NCBI RefSeq assembly: GCF_007954585.1
Contig: NZ_CP042382.1
Location: forward strand, 2,666,001 to 2,730,000
DNA length: 64,000 nucleotides
Reading direction: 5' to 3'
Origin: Pistricoccus aurantiacus
GTDB lineage: Bacteria > Pseudomonadota > Gammaproteobacteria > Pseudomonadales > Halomonadaceae
Shown here: positions 48,229 to 60,131 of the stretch, piece by piece
Numbering within the stretch: the first letter of the stretch is position 1
Layout: each line of letters opens with the position of its first letter
Translations under genes and position numbers: made by a program
The notes under the pieces: generated by a model
Databases searched by the model: none
Told to the model about the DNA's origin: nothing
Seen by the model: only the letters and a program-made list of their open reading frames with translations

Positions 48229-49932
48229 ATGAGCACCGAGAGTACCGAAAGCACCAACGCTCCCAACTTCATTCGCAACCAGATTCGCGGGGAAATCGAA
48301 TCCGGTCAGGCGGATACCATCGTGACCCGTTTTCCCCCGGAACCCAATGGCTTTCTGCACGTAGGTCATGCCAAGTCGATCTGTCTGAACTTCGGCCTGG
48401 CGGAACAGTTCGGTGGGCGTTGCCATCTGCGCTTCGACGATACCAATCCGGCCAAGGAAGAACAGGCCTATATCGACGCCATCAAGGACGATATCCACTG
48501 GCTGGGGTTCGAATGGAGCGGCAAGGTGCGCTTTGCCTCGGACTATTTCGATCAGCTCTACGCCTGGGCTCGACATCTGGTAGAGCAGGGCAAGGCCTAC
48601 GTGGACGATCTATCGCCGGAGGAGATTCGGGAGTATCGCGGCACTTTGACGGAGCCGGGTCGCCCAAGCCCCTACCGGGATCGCTCCAACGATGAAAATC
48701 TCGACCTGCTGGAGCGCATGAAGAACGGGGAATACGCCGAGGGCGAGAAGGTACTGCGGGCCAGGATCGACATGGCCTCCGGCAACATCAACCTGCGCGA
48801 TCCCATTCTCTATCGCATTCGTCATGCCAGCCACCATCAGACCGGCGACAAATGGAAGATCTACCCGTCCTACGACTTCACCCATGGGCAATCCGACGCC
48901 ATCGAAGGGATTACCCATTCGATCTGCACTCTGGAATTCGAGGATCATCGCCCGCTTTATGACTGGTTTCTCGACAATCTGCCGGTGCCCGCCAGACCGC
49001 GCCAGATCGAGTTTGCCCGGCTGAACCTGAACTATACCTTGACCTCAAAGCGCAAGCTCAAGCTGCTGGTGGACGAAGGCATCGTCGACGGCTGGGATGA
49101 TCCGCGCATGCCGACTATCTCCGGCATGCGCCGCCGTGGCTACACCCCGGCGGCGATTCGCAAGTTCTGCGAGATGATTGGCGTTACCCGAGCGGACGGC
49201 CTGGTGGATATCGCCATGCTGTATCACGCCATTCGCAGCGACCTCGAGGACAACGCTCCCCGAGCCATGTGCGTGCTCAAGCCGCTCAAGGTGGTGCTGA
49301 CCAACGTGGAAGAAGGGCACGAGGAAGTCTATGAGGTGCCCGGCCATCCGGCGCGGGAGGATATGCCGGTTCGCAAGGTGCCCTTGACCCGCGAGCTGTG
49401 GATCGACGCCGACGATTTTATGGAAGCGCCCCCGAAGAAGTTCTTTCGTCTCGCTCCGGGCAAGGAGGTGCGGCTGCGCAACTCCTACGTGATCCGCTGC
49501 GACGAGGTGCTCAAGGAGGATAATGGCGAAATTCGAGAACTGCACTGCAGCATCGATTTCGACACCCTGGGCAAGAACCCGGAAGGCCGCAAGGTCAAAG
49601 GGGTGATCCACTGGGTCAGCGCCGAACGCGGGGTGCCGGTGGAAGTGCGACTTTACGACAACCTGTTTCAGGTGGAAGCACCGAGCAAGGAGGCGGATGC
49701 GGACTTCCTGGCGCATTTGAATCCAGATTCATTGATTACCGTGCAGGGTATCGCCGAACCGAGCCTGGCGGACGCGGCGCCGGAAAGCCGCTATCAGTTC
49801 GAGCGAGTCGGCTATTTCTGCGCGGATCGCCATGCCAGTCGAGACGGCCATCTGGTATTCAATCGCACCGTGGGGCTCAAGGACGGCTGGGCGCGCATCC
49901 AGAAAAATGAGCAAGGCCAGAAGAAGGGCTGA
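48229..49932 (+). CDS. glnS: Glutaminyl-tRNA synthetase
   Basis: 567 residues from the ATG at 48229; the frame is open 44 codons further upstream but without GlnRS likeness. Class I motifs: HVGHAKS (HIGH) and TSKRKL (KMSKS-like, MSKRK in E. coli). RFDDTNP and [36 protein letters not shown] are typical of GlnRS. C-terminal beta-barrels read the anticodon. cysS follows by one base, so the two synthetases form an operon. Confidence 0.97.
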   Translation: MSTESTESTNAPNFIRNQIRGEIESGQADTIVTRFPPEPNGFLHVGHAKSICLNFGLAEQFGGRCHLRFDDTNPAKEEQAYIDAIKDDIHWLGFEWSGKVRFASDYFDQLYAWARHLVEQGKAYVDDLSPEEIREYRGTLTEPGRPSPYRDRSNDENLDLLERMKNGEYAEGEKVLRARIDMASGNINLRDPILYRIRHASHHQTGDKWKIYPSYDFTHGQSDAIEGITHSICTLEFEDHRPLYDWFLDNLPVPARPRQIEFARLNLNYTLTSKRKLKLLVDEGIVDGWDDPRMPTISGMRRRGYTPAAIRKFCEMIGVTRADGLVDIAMLYHAIRSDLEDNAPRAMCVLKPLKVVLTNVEEGHEEVYEVPGHPAREDMPVRKVPLTRELWIDADDFMEAPPKKFFRLAPGKEVRLRNSYVIRCDEVLKEDNGEIRELHCSIDFDTLGKNPEGRKVKGVIHWVSAERGVPVEVRLYDNLFQVEAPSKEADADFLAHLNPDSLITVQGIAEPSLADAAPESRYQFERVGYFCADRHASRDGHLVFNRTVGLKDGWARIQKNEQGQKKG

Positions 49933-49933
49933 T

Positions 49934-51328
49934 ATGCAGATCTACAATACGCTGACGCGACGCAAGGAAACCTTCGTTCCTCTGGAACCCGGCAAGGTAC
50001 GCATCTATGTCTGCGGTATCACCGTCTATGACTTCTGTCATATCGGCCACGCCCGGGTCATGGTGGCCTTCGACGTCATTACCCGCTATCTGCGCGCCCG
50101 GGGCTTCGACGTCACCTACGTGCGCAACATCACCGATATCGATGACAAGATATTGAAGCGTGCGGAGGAAAACGGTGAACCCTTCGATGCCCTGACCGAG
50201 CGCATGATCAAGGCCATGCGCGAGGACGAGGCGCGGCTCAAGGTGCTGCCTCCGGATCAAGAGCCTCGGGCGACGGCGCATATCGCGGATATCCTGACGA
50301 TGATCGAGACATTGGTGGAAAAAGGCTATGCCTATTCCGCCGCCAATGGGGACGTCTACTACCGGGTCAGGAAATTCGCCGACTATGGCAAGCTCAACAA
50401 TCGCGATCTGGACGAGATGCGCGCCGGAGCACGAGTCGAAGTGGACGATCACAAGGAAGATCCGCTGGACTTCGTGCTGTGGAAAGCCGCCAAGCCCGGC
50501 GAAGCCAGCTGGTCGTCTCCCTGGGGCGAAGGGCGTCCGGGCTGGCACATCGAGTGTTCCGCCATGGCCACGCGCTGCCTGGGAGATACCTTCGACATTC
50601 ACGGTGGCGGGCCGGATCTGACCTTCCCGCATCATGAAAACGAGATCGCTCAGAGCGAGGCTGCCACCGGCAAGCGCTTCGTGAATACCTGGATGCACGC
50701 CGGCGCGGTACGTGTCGATCAGGAAAAAATGTCCAAGTCCCTGGGCAATTTCTTCACCATCCGCGAAGTGCTCGAGGTGCATGATCCGGAAGTGGTGCGC
50801 TATCTGCTGCTGGCCAGCCATTACCGCAGCGCCATCAATTACGCTCCTGGTGCGCTGATTGAGGCGCGCAAATCCCTGGAGCGGTTTTATACCGCGCTGG
50901 ATGGGGTGACATCGGGACAGGAATCCATCTCCCCTGAGTATCACCAGCGTTTTCAGGCGGCCATGGACGATGACTTCAATACGCCGGAAGCGCTGGCGGT
51001 ATTGTTCGATCTGGCCCGGGAGCTCAATCGCGCTAAACAGGAAACACCGACTCTCGCTCCGGGGCTTGCTTTTGAATTGAAGCGCCTGGGGAGCATTCTC
51101 GGTCTGTTCGATCAGGTGCCGGCAAACTTTCTCAAGGGTAGCGGGGCGGCGCTTCCGCTCAGCGAAGCGGAAATCGAGTCGCGCATCAACGATCGCGCCC
51201 AAGCCAAGCGAGACAGGGATTTCGCGCGAGCGGATCGAATCCGTGAGGAATTGGCGGCGCTGGGTATCCTGCTCAAGGATTCCCGGAAAGGCACTCAGTG
51301 GGTGCTCGAAAAAACGGCGGATGACTGA
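49934..51328 (+). CDS. cysS: Cysteinyl-tRNA synthetase
   Basis: 464 residues from the ATG at 49934. Class I synthetase with zinc at the active site: Cys in VCGITVYD, the HIGH-like [15 protein letters not shown] and FPHHENE supply the ligands; KMSKS is exact in [10 protein letters not shown]. The C-terminal helical domain is complete. Its last 34 bases overlap the convergent DUF1853 gene. Confidence 0.97.
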   Translation: MQIYNTLTRRKETFVPLEPGKVRIYVCGITVYDFCHIGHARVMVAFDVITRYLRARGFDVTYVRNITDIDDKILKRAEENGEPFDALTERMIKAMREDEARLKVLPPDQEPRATAHIADILTMIETLVEKGYAYSAANGDVYYRVRKFADYGKLNNRDLDEMRAGARVEVDDHKEDPLDFVLWKAAKPGEASWSSPWGEGRPGWHIECSAMATRCLGDTFDIHGGGPDLTFPHHENEIAQSEAATGKRFVNTWMHAGAVRVDQEKMSKSLGNFFTIREVLEVHDPEVVRYLLLASHYRSAINYAPGALIEARKSLERFYTALDGVTSGQESISPEYHQRFQAAMDDDFNTPEALAVLFDLARELNRAKQETPTLAPGLAFELKRLGSILGLFDQVPANFLKGSGAALPLSEAEIESRINDRAQAKRDRDFARADRIREELAALGILLKDSRKGTQWVLEKTADD

Positions 51329-52311
51329 GTCGGAGGCAGCGGAATTCTTGGGGGCCACCGATCGTTGACCAGAAACAGGCGCTGCCAGCCGTCGGCTTCG
51401 CTGTAGAGCGCCAGGGCCAGCGGCCAGCCGCGATGAAAAAAATGCTGCGCCATCATGGGCTCGAGGCGGGATATCGGCAGCAGCGTCTCGATTCTGGGCG
51501 GCGCCAGCCAATGGGGTTTGGCCAGCCAGTGTCCCCAGGCGTGCGACGTCAGGTTGTCGCGAAAAGAGGGCCAGTCCCGATAGCTCAGCCACTTGCCTTG
51601 CAGATGATCCGGATAGGCGTCGCGGGGCGCCGGCAGTGCTGGTCGCCACGGATAGAACAGCCGGCCGGGCATGGCAATACGTTGACTGAGCCGCTGCTGC
51701 GCGAAGGGCAGTCCATTGTTCTGCGGTGTGAAGCGTTGCAAGGCGTTTCGTGCTTCCGCGGAGCCGGCGATGGGTAGCTGATGATAATGCAAGTGGTGGC
51801 GCTTGCCTGCCAGACTGTCCAGGCCGCCGGGACCAATCCAGCGTGCCTGGCTGGCAGGGTCTTCCGGGCCTTCCGGCAAGCCCAGATAAAACTTGATCGC
51901 CACTTCCAGGTGTATCGGAACGGCCGAGTTTTCCGATCGGTAGAGAATATCCAGTTCTCCAAGCGTCGTGCGCTCGCGAGTAATAGGCAGGTTGTGCGCC
52001 AGCAGCTCGCTATTGGGAGCGACGGTCAGCAGGTACTGCCATAGGCGTTCGTGATAGTGTCCCAGGCGACGCTTGATTGCCGATTGCATGTAAACCTGCA
52101 GGTGCTGGGGTTCGCTATCCTGCGCTTCCAGAAACTCTCGTAGCTTTTGGTCGCCAGGATTTTGATCTTCAAGACCCAGTTCCGCCAGGGTCGGACGTCC
52201 GCCGCTTTGCATGACGACAAGATCCGGGGCTACGCATAACCATGCCAGATCCCTGACGAGGGGATGTTCGAGACGCTCCATCCAGGCGGCCCATTCCTGT
52301 GCTTCCCCCAT
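51295..52311 (-). CDS. DUF1853 protein
   Basis: 338 residues from the ATG at 52311, preceded by GAAGGA at good spacing; a TTG five codons upstream is less likely. The family pattern [15 protein letters not shown]...[10 protein letters not shown]...[29 protein letters not shown] (about 81-144) is present. Conserved acidic residues followed by E-x3-K (Asp121, Glu136, Lys140) recall nucleases of the PD-(D/E)xK fold, but this is speculative. Function unknown. The 3' end overlaps cysS on the other strand. Confidence 0.8.
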   Translation of the reverse strand: MGEAQEWAAWMERLEHPLVRDLAWLCVAPDLVVMQSGGRPTLAELGLEDQNPGDQKLREFLEAQDSEPQHLQVYMQSAIKRRLGHYHERLWQYLLTVAPNSELLAHNLPITRERTTLGELDILYRSENSAVPIHLEVAIKFYLGLPEGPEDPASQARWIGPGGLDSLAGKRHHLHYHQLPIAGSAEARNALQRFTPQNNGLPFAQQRLSQRIAMPGRLFYPWRPALPAPRDAYPDHLQGKWLSYRDWPSFRDNLTSHAWGHWLAKPHWLAPPRIETLLPISRLEPMMAQHFFHRGWPLALALYSEADGWQRLFLVNDRWPPRIPLPPTQSSAVFSSTH

Positions 52312-52362
52312 GGCGATTTCCTTCAAAATGAAACCTAAGTCGCAGTATCCGACTTTATGAGT

Positions 52363-52391
52363 CTGGCATCATCCAAGTGTTTTCTTATACT
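52363..52391 (+). promoter_or_regulatory. Candidate promoter of the osmoprotectant transporter operon
   Basis: CTGGCA (52363-52368) and TATACT (52386-52391) are 17 bases apart, 31 bases before the first ATG. The -35 box is weak, as in promoters helped by an activator or used by sigma-S. Confidence 0.5.
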
Positions 52392-52422
52392 GCATGGACA
52401 CTTTGACGGAAGGCCAAGAAAA

Positions 52423-53417
52423 ATGAACAGGATGTTGACGTGGGTTACGACATTGGCGATGGCGGCAGCCGTGGGCCTGGGGGCTGCTCAAGCTGAGGAA
52501 AAACAGCAAGAAAAAGAGACAGACGGGCAGACCAAAGAGCCCGTGATCGTCTCCTCCAAGATCGATACGGAAGGCGCGGTGCTCGGCGAGTTGATTCTAC
52601 AGGCATTGAAAAATGGTGGCGTCAAGGTAGAAAACCGCCTGCAGCTGGGCGCTACCAATATCATGCGCGAGGCGATCACCGCCGGCGAAATCGACATCTA
52701 TCCGGAATATACCGGTAATGGCGCCTTTTTCTTCGACATGACCGATAGCGATGTCTGGAAAGACGCGGATGCCGCCTATGAAAAGGTCAAGGAGCTCGAT
52801 CGGGAAAAGAACAACATCGTATGGCTGACGCCGGCGAAAGCCAACAACACCTGGGCGATCAGCGTGCGCGGCGATCTGGCGGACGAGCATGACTTGAAGA
52901 CCTTGGAGGATTTGAGCCGTTATCTCGAACAGGGTGGCGATTTCAAGCTGGCCGCCAGCGCGGAATTCGTCGAATCCCCGGTGGCCTTGCCCGCCTTCCA
53001 GAAGGCTTACGACTTCGAACTGGATTCCGACCAACTGGTGGTGCTTTCCGGTGGCAATACCGCGGCGACCCTGCGCGCCGCCGCCCAGGGCACCAACGGC
53101 GTCAATGCCGCCATGGCCTATGGAACCGACGGCGGTCTGAAGGCCCTCGACCTGCGCGTGCTGGAAGACACCAAGCAGGTCCAGCCGGTCTATCAGCCTG
53201 CGCCCATCGTGCGTGAGGAAGTGCTTGAGGTTCAGCCGGAAATCGTTACCCATCTCAAGCCGGTCTTCGAGGCGCTGGATCTGGAGACCCTGCAGCAGCT
53301 CAATAGCGAAGTCGCGGTCAACGGCGTGGACCCGGGCAAGGTTGCCGCAGATTTCCTGGCATCTCTCGATGAAAAAAGCGATGACCCGGCGGAAGGCAAA
53401 GATAGCAACAAGGACGA

Positions 53418-53421
<4 letters not shown>
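52423..53421 (+). CDS. Osmoprotectant ABC transporter, substrate-binding protein (YehZ/OsmF type)
   Basis: 332 residues from the ATG at 52423. Signal peptide MNRMLTWVTTLAMAAAVGLGAAQA, with cleavage probably before EEK. The OpuAC-type binding fold follows (VIVSSKIDTEGAVLGELILQAL, EIDIYPEYTGNGAFFF). The C-terminal 20 residues are charged. By family it binds glycine betaine or a related compatible solute, though E. coli YehZ has low affinity. First of four overlapping genes in the order of E. coli yehZYXW. Confidence 0.88.
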
Positions 53422-54612
<1,191 letters not shown>

Positions 54613-54620
<8 letters not shown>

Positions 54621-55584
54621 CTCTCGAAAGCAGATCGAGCTGGACGGCGTTACCAAGCGCTTCGGTAACGAAACCGCGGTAGAGGATATTACCCTGTCCA
54701 TCGATCAGGGCGAGCTATGCGTGCTGGTGGGCACGTCCGGCTGCGGTAAATCCACTACCCTGCGCATGATCAATCGCCTGATCGAGCATAGCAGCGGCCA
54801 GATTCGCATCGACGGTGAACAGATTCGCAGCTTCAATCCGCAGACCCTGCGCCGTCGTATCGGCTATGCCATTCAAAGCACCGGCCTGTTTCCGCACTGG
54901 AACGTGGCCCGTAATATCGGGGTGGTACCAAGGCTGCTCAAATGGCCCAAGTCGCGTATCGACGACCGGGTAAGCGAGCTGATGAAGCTGCTCGCCCTGG
55001 ATGAGAGTGAATTCGCCGAGAAATTTCCGCATCAGCTTTCCGGCGGGCAGGCACAACGGGTCGGGGTGGCCCGGGCCTTGGCGGCTGATCCGGAAATATT
55101 GCTGATGGACGAGCCCTTCGGCGCCTTGGACCCGATCACCCGAGAGACCCTGCAGAACGAGCTGCTTCATCTTCAGGAGCAGATCCGCAAGACCATCGTC
55201 TTCGTGACACACGACATGGATGAGGCCCTCAAGCTCGCGGATCGTATCGTAGTCATGCATCAAGGACGCATCGTGCAGCAGGACACGCCGAAGCGTTTAC
55301 TGCAGCATCCCGAGGATGATTTCGTCGAATCTCTTTTTGGCGGGCGGGATCGGGGTCTCAAGAAGGCCGGTCTGATACGGGTATCGAGTGTGATGCGAGC
55401 CCCTGAGGCTAGAGACACCCGGACAGCGGAGGCCAGCATCAGCGTTGGGCCGGATGACAATCTACGCCAGGCGCTGTCCCTGATGCTTTGGTATCGCTTG
55501 AACTTTATTGGCGTTGTGGATGCCAATCGCAAGCGGGTCGGTGTGCTGATGCTGGAAGATATCCTGACGGGGGAGATCGCATGA
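54613..55584 (+). CDS. Osmoprotectant ABC transporter ATPase (YehX type)
   Basis: 323 residues. Walker A GTSGCGKSTT, signature LSGGQAQRVGVARAL, Walker B ILLMDEPFGALD and the switch His in FVTHDMDEAL. The C-terminal part (about 250-323) carries a single CBS-like motif (SVGPDDNLRQALSLMLWYRLNFIGVVDANRKRVGVLMLEDIL), known in OpuA to sense ionic strength; pairs of CBS domains are usual. Overlaps the upstream gene by 8 bases. Confidence 0.93.
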
Positions 55585-56336
55585 CGTCCACCACGCTCTC
55601 CAGGAGCGCAGGAGCTCTGACCGCCTGGCTGCTCCCGGTGATATGGCTGGTGCTGCTGATGGGCTTGATTCTAGGCATGCCCCAGCTGGAAACTCTGCTG
55701 CGCGCCATCGAGCCGAGTTCTCGGGAAGTACTCTATAGCCGTGACAGTCTGCTGACCCTGTTGATCAGCCATATCCTGGTGGTGGGAGTGGCGTCACTGT
55801 TGGCGATCATCATCGGTGTCGGCGCTTCCATTCTGGTGACTCGCCCCTGGGGACGGGATTTTCTGCCCCTGATCAGCCAGCTGGCGTCTATTGGCCAGAC
55901 CTTCCCGCCGGTAGCGGTGCTGGCCCTGGCGGTGCCCTGGCTGGGTTTCGGTACGGTTCCCACCATCATGGCGCTGTTGCTATACGGGCTGCTGCCCATC
56001 GTACGCAATACCCTGGTAGGCATTCAGGGGATTGAGCCCGCGGTGCTGGAAGCCGCACGGGGCATGGGCATGTCGCCTCGCCAGCGCTTGTGGCGAGTAG
56101 AGCTTCCCCTGGCGGCGCCGGTGATCGTTGCGGGCATTCGCACCTCCATCACCATCAACATCGCCACTGCCGCCATCGGTTCCACCATCGGCGCCAAGAC
56201 CCTGGGGGATCCGATCATCGCCGGCATCGTCAATGGTAATACCGCCTATATTCTGCAAGGGGCGGTATTGATCGCCTTGCTGGCGCTGGTGGTGGATAGC
56301 AGCCTCGAAAGGCTGGGCCATCTTTTTTCCCGTTAG
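55581..56336 (+). CDS. Osmoprotectant ABC transporter permease (YehW type)
   Basis: 251 residues from the ATG at 55581 with GGGGGAGA upstream; six or so membrane segments. EAA loop EAARGMGMSPRQRLWRVELPLAAPV. It overlaps the ATPase stop by 4 bases and completes a heterodimeric transporter. The operon ends here; I see no strong terminator in the 61 bases before the LiuR-like site. Confidence 0.9.
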   Translation: MTSTTLSRSAGALTAWLLPVIWLVLLMGLILGMPQLETLLRAIEPSSREVLYSRDSLLTLLISHILVVGVASLLAIIIGVGASILVTRPWGRDFLPLISQLASIGQTFPPVAVLALAVPWLGFGTVPTIMALLLYGLLPIVRNTLVGIQGIEPAVLEAARGMGMSPRQRLWRVELPLAAPVIVAGIRTSITINIATAAIGSTIGAKTLGDPIIAGIVNGNTAYILQGAVLIALLALVVDSSLERLGHLFSR

Positions 56337-56397
56337 TCTTTTCTTCGACTATTGTCTTGGTTCCAGCGCTATACAGGTTACCCTTCTAGTCGCTATC

Positions 56398-56411
56398 TTA
56401 CGTTGACGTAA
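56398..56411. promoter_or_regulatory. LiuR-type palindrome upstream of the 2-oxoacid dehydrogenase operon
   Basis: TTACGT-TG-ACGTAA is a perfect inverted repeat with 6-bp arms and a 2-base centre, 115 bases before the E1-alpha start. It shares all 12 arm positions with the site at 13553-13568 beside the LiuR-type gene. A -35-like TTGACG (56403-56408) is embedded in it. Confidence 0.7.
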
Positions 56412-56525
56412 ACTGCCGTGATGTCGTGATCCGATATCCCGGCTATGCTGTGCAAGCAGGGGCTTATAAAGATTCTGCGGCTGCCCACTACTATTCCCCC
56501 AGGTCTATCCCCAGGGAGAGCGACA

Positions 56526-57773
56526 ATGACAACCAAGCAACGTCAAGACGTCATTCATGAAGCGAAATTCATGGATGGCGACGAATTCCATATCGCGGTG
56601 TTCAAGCTGCTGCAGCAGGATGGCACCCTTTACGACGGCGCCAAAGCGCCCAAGCTGGACAAGGAAAAGGCGCTGCGCATCTACCGCGCCATGCTGTTCA
56701 CCCGGGTACTCGACGAACGCATGCTCGCCGCTCAGCGTCAGGGACGGCTGAGTTTCTACATGCAGTGCACCGGGGAAGAAGCCGCGGTGGTGGGCAGTAC
56801 CGCAGCCCTGGACGACGACGACATGATCATGGCCCAGTACCGGGAGCAGGCGGCGCTGGCCTACCGTGGTTTCAGCGTCGACGAGTTCATGAACCAGATG
56901 TTCGGCAACGAAAAGGATTACGGCAAGGGCAGACAGATGCCGATCCATTACGGCTCCGCCAAGCTCAACTACATGACCATCTCATCGCCGCTGGCCACCC
57001 AGATTCCCCAGGCGGCGGGCTACGCCTACGGCCAGAAGATGGCCGGGCAGGAAAACTGCACCCTGGTGTACTTCGGAGAGGGCGCTGCCTCGGAGGGGGA
57101 CTTTCACGCGGCGCTCAACATGGCCACGGTGCATCACGCCCCGGTGATCTTCTTCTGTCGCAACAACGGCTACGCGATTTCCACCCCGGCGGTGGAGCAG
57201 TTCGCCGCGGATGGCGTGGCGCCCCGGGCCTTCGGCTACAAGATGCGGGTCATCCGCGTCGACGGCAACGATCTGCTGGCGGTGTATCAAGCCACTCTGG
57301 AAGCACGTCATCATGTGGTCAAGCACCATCACCCGGTATTGATCGAGGCCATGACCTATCGCCTGGCGGCGCATTCCTCTTCCGACGATCCCTCCGGCTA
57401 TCGCAGCAAGAAGGAAGAAGAAGCCTGGCGGGAGAAGGATCCCATCCTGCGCATGCGGCGCTGGCTTGAATCCAAGAAGTGGTGGAGCGAAGAAGAAGAA
57501 AAGTCCCTGCAGGAAGATATGCGTAAAGACGTGCTGGATACCATGAAACGCGCTCAGAAACTGCCACCGCCGACTCTGGATAGCCTGTTCACGGACGTCT
57601 ACGCTCGACCGACTCCGGCGCTCAAGGCGCAGTTCGAGCAGCTCAAGGCGCATATCCGCAAGTATCCGGAAGCCTACCCGAAGAGTGCGGATCGCTTGGA
57701 CGATACGAGTCTCGACGATACAAGACCCGAGCTTGAGGATTCGACGAACATCGCGGCCAAGGGAGAAGCGTGA
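56526..57773 (+). CDS. bkdA1: Branched-chain 2-oxoacid dehydrogenase E1 subunit alpha
   Basis: 415 residues from the ATG at 56526; the frame is open to 56445 but GGGAGAGCG lies just before this ATG. Thiamine diphosphate motif [31 protein letters not shown]. Heterotetrameric E1-alpha likeness, ahead of separate beta and E2 genes, favours the branched-chain or acetoin/pyruvate complexes; the LiuR-type operator favours branched-chain acids. The loop [11 protein letters not shown] (283-293) next to the active site matches the region phosphorylated in the mammalian enzyme. The C-terminal 30 residues are Asp/Ser/Thr-rich. Confidence 0.88.
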   Translation: MTTKQRQDVIHEAKFMDGDEFHIAVFKLLQQDGTLYDGAKAPKLDKEKALRIYRAMLFTRVLDERMLAAQRQGRLSFYMQCTGEEAAVVGSTAALDDDDMIMAQYREQAALAYRGFSVDEFMNQMFGNEKDYGKGRQMPIHYGSAKLNYMTISSPLATQIPQAAGYAYGQKMAGQENCTLVYFGEGAASEGDFHAALNMATVHHAPVIFFCRNNGYAISTPAVEQFAADGVAPRAFGYKMRVIRVDGNDLLAVYQATLEARHHVVKHHHPVLIEAMTYRLAAHSSSDDPSGYRSKKEEEAWREKDPILRMRRWLESKKWWSEEEEKSLQEDMRKDVLDTMKRAQKLPPPTLDSLFTDVYARPTPALKAQFEQLKAHIRKYPEAYPKSADRLDDTSLDDTRPELEDSTNIAAKGEA

Positions 57774-57774
57774 C

Positions 57775-58752
57775 ATGGCGAAGAGAAACATGCTGCAGGC
57801 CATCAACGAGGCCCTGGATACCGCCATGGCGGCGGACGAGAAAGTGATGTGTTTCGGCGAGGACGTGGGCGGCTTCGGTGGAGTGTTTCGCGCCACCAGC
57901 AACCTGCAGGAGAAGTTCGGCAAGGCGCGCTGTTTCAATACCCCCTTGGTGGAGCAAGGGATTGTCGGCTTCGCCAACGGCCTGGCGTCCCAAGGCTCCA
58001 TCGCCGTGGCGGAAATCCAGTTCGCGGATTACATCTTTCCCGCCTTCGATCAGATCGTCAACGAGACCGCCAAGTTTCGCTATCGCTCCGGCAATCTGTT
58101 CAACGTGGGTGGGCTGACCATTCGCGCCCCCTATGGCGGCGGCATCTCCGGCGGCCATTATCACTCCCAGTCCCCGGAGGCCTATTTCGCTCACACGCCG
58201 GGGCTCAAGGTGGTGATTCCCCGCAACCCGCATCAGGCCAAGGGGCTCTTGCTGGCTTCCATTCGCGATCCGGATCCGGTGATCTTCTTCGAACCCAAGC
58301 GGCTCTATCGCGCTTCCAGCGGCGAGGTGCCGGAAAGCGACTATGAACTTCCCCTGGGAGAAGCGGAAGTTACTCGGGAAGGCAGCGATATCACCCTGGT
58401 GGCCTGGGGCGCACAGATGGAAATGGCGGAAAAGGCCGCGGACCTGGCGGACAAGGAAGGTATTTCCTGCGAGATCATCGACCTGCGCACCATCCTGCCT
58501 TGGGACGCGGAGACCGTGGCGGAGTCCGTGTTCAAGACCGGGCGACTGCTGGTAACCCACGAGGCGCCGCTGACCGGCGGCTTCGCCGGGGAGATCGCCG
58601 CGACCATCCAGGAACACTGCTTCCTGTATCTGGAATCGCCGATCTCGAGAGTGACCGGGCTGGATACGCCTTTTCCGCTGACCCTGGAAAAGGAATATAT
58701 GCCGGATCACCTCAAGATTTTTGAAGCTATCAAAGCCAGCGTCAATTTCTAA
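57775..58752 (+). CDS. bkdA2: Branched-chain 2-oxoacid dehydrogenase E1 subunit beta
   Basis: 325 residues from the ATG one base after the alpha stop. Motifs [39 protein letters not shown] and [18 protein letters not shown] are those of branched-chain E1-beta, and [14 protein letters not shown] lies near the C-terminus. With alpha it decarboxylates 2-oxoisovalerate and related acids and transfers the acyl group to lipoyl-E2. Confidence 0.93.
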   Translation: MAKRNMLQAINEALDTAMAADEKVMCFGEDVGGFGGVFRATSNLQEKFGKARCFNTPLVEQGIVGFANGLASQGSIAVAEIQFADYIFPAFDQIVNETAKFRYRSGNLFNVGGLTIRAPYGGGISGGHYHSQSPEAYFAHTPGLKVVIPRNPHQAKGLLLASIRDPDPVIFFEPKRLYRASSGEVPESDYELPLGEAEVTREGSDITLVAWGAQMEMAEKAADLADKEGISCEIIDLRTILPWDAETVAESVFKTGRLLVTHEAPLTGGFAGEIAATIQEHCFLYLESPISRVTGLDTPFPLTLEKEYMPDHLKIFEAIKASVNF

Positions 58753-58789
58753 GCCGGTCAGTTTTCAAGCCCGTTAGGGGAGCACAATA

Positions 58790-60112
58790 ATGAGCGATTT
58801 TATTCTTCCGGATATCGGCGAAGGCATCGTGGAATGCGAGCTGGTCAAGTGGCTGGTGGCGGAAGGCGATGTCATCGAGGAAGACCAGCCCGTGGCGGAA
58901 GTGATGACCGACAAGGCCCTGGTGGAAATCCCAGCGCCTTACAAGGGCCAGATCACCAAGCTGTATTATCAGGAAGGCGAGGTGGCCAAGGTGCACGCGC
59001 CACTGTTTGCCCTGGTGGAAGAGGGAGAGTCAAGCAGTGAGGAAAGTGCCGGCTCCCCGGCAAAGGCGGCGGATCAACGAGACGATGAGCCGCGAGAAAG
59101 CAGCGCCGGGATAACATCGAAAACCGCTGCGGACGAAGGCTCGTCGCCAGCTCTTTCGTCCCATAAGCCGGAAGAGCCCGAGGTCGATCAAGGCAGCGAT
59201 CCCGCTCATGGTCGTATTCCCGCCAGTCCGGCGGTAAGGCGCCTGGTGCGGGAACTCGATGCGAGACTCGAGGATATCCCCGGCTCCGGCAAGGACGGTC
59301 GAGTCCTCAAGGAGGATGTGCTGGCCTGGCAGGAAGGCGCTGAATCCGGCGCCGCGCGGAAATCCCGACAGCCCGATACCGAACCGGCTGCCAAGAAGGC
59401 TTCCGATGAGGTTCGGATCGAGCCGATCAAGGGCATCCGGGCGGTCATGGCCAAGCGCATGGCCCTGGCCGCCAGCAGCATTCCACACTTCAGCTACGGC
59501 GACGAGATCGATATCACCGAGCTATTAGCCCTGCGCCAGCGCCTGAAGCCTCAGGCGGAAGCCCGGGAACTGCGGCTGACCTTGATGCCGTTCTTCATGA
59601 AGGCCATGGCGCTGGCAGTCAAGGATTTCCCGATTCTCAACAGTCGGGTCAGCGAGGACGTCAGCGAGATCCACTATCAGCCCAGCTGCAATATCGGCAT
59701 GGCGGTGGATAGCCAAAACGGCTTGCTCGTGCCCAACATCAAGGGGGTGGAAAACCTGTCGATTCTGGAGATCGCTGCGGAAGTGGCGCGGCTGACCCAA
59801 GCGGCGCGCGAAGGCCGGGTTGCTCAGCAGGATCTGCAGGCCGGCACCATCAGTTTGTCGAATATCGGCGCGCTCGGCGGCACCTACGCATCGCCGATCA
59901 TCAACGCTCCGGAAGTCGCCATCGTCGCCATCGGCAAGACCCAGCAGCTGCCGCGCTTCGATGCCTTGGGCCAGGTGGTCAGTCGGGCGATCCTTACCGC
60001 TACCTGGGCCGGCGATCATCGCATCATCGATGGCGGCACCATCGCGCGCTTCGGCAATCGCTGGAAGGGCTTTCTCGAGGCGCCGGAATCCATGCTGCTC
60101 GAACTGAAGTAA
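58790..60112 (+). CDS. bkdB: Dihydrolipoyl acyltransferase (E2) of the 2-oxoacid dehydrogenase
   Basis: 440 residues. One lipoyl domain (1-80) with the lipoylated Lys42 in VMTDKALVEI; an acidic Ser/Ala-rich linker; the E3-binding domain (ASPAVRRLVRELDARLEDIPGSGKDGRVLKEDVLAW, about 143-180); a second linker; the catalytic domain ending with His410 and Asp414 in GDHRIIDGG. The single lipoyl domain fits branched-chain E2. No dihydrolipoamide dehydrogenase follows, so E3 must come from another locus. Confidence 0.93.
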   Translation: MSDFILPDIGEGIVECELVKWLVAEGDVIEEDQPVAEVMTDKALVEIPAPYKGQITKLYYQEGEVAKVHAPLFALVEEGESSSEESAGSPAKAADQRDDEPRESSAGITSKTAADEGSSPALSSHKPEEPEVDQGSDPAHGRIPASPAVRRLVRELDARLEDIPGSGKDGRVLKEDVLAWQEGAESGAARKSRQPDTEPAAKKASDEVRIEPIKGIRAVMAKRMALAASSIPHFSYGDEIDITELLALRQRLKPQAEARELRLTLMPFFMKAMALAVKDFPILNSRVSEDVSEIHYQPSCNIGMAVDSQNGLLVPNIKGVENLSILEIAAEVARLTQAAREGRVAQQDLQAGTISLSNIGALGGTYASPIINAPEVAIVAIGKTQQLPRFDALGQVVSRAILTATWAGDHRIIDGGTIARFGNRWKGFLEAPESMLLELK

Positions 60113-60131
60113 ACGCCCAATTCACCGAGAA

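Noticed and set aside
49877-51649. A 590-codon minus-strand frame
   Set aside because: Antisense to cysS, whose motifs are complete; no recognisable protein features.
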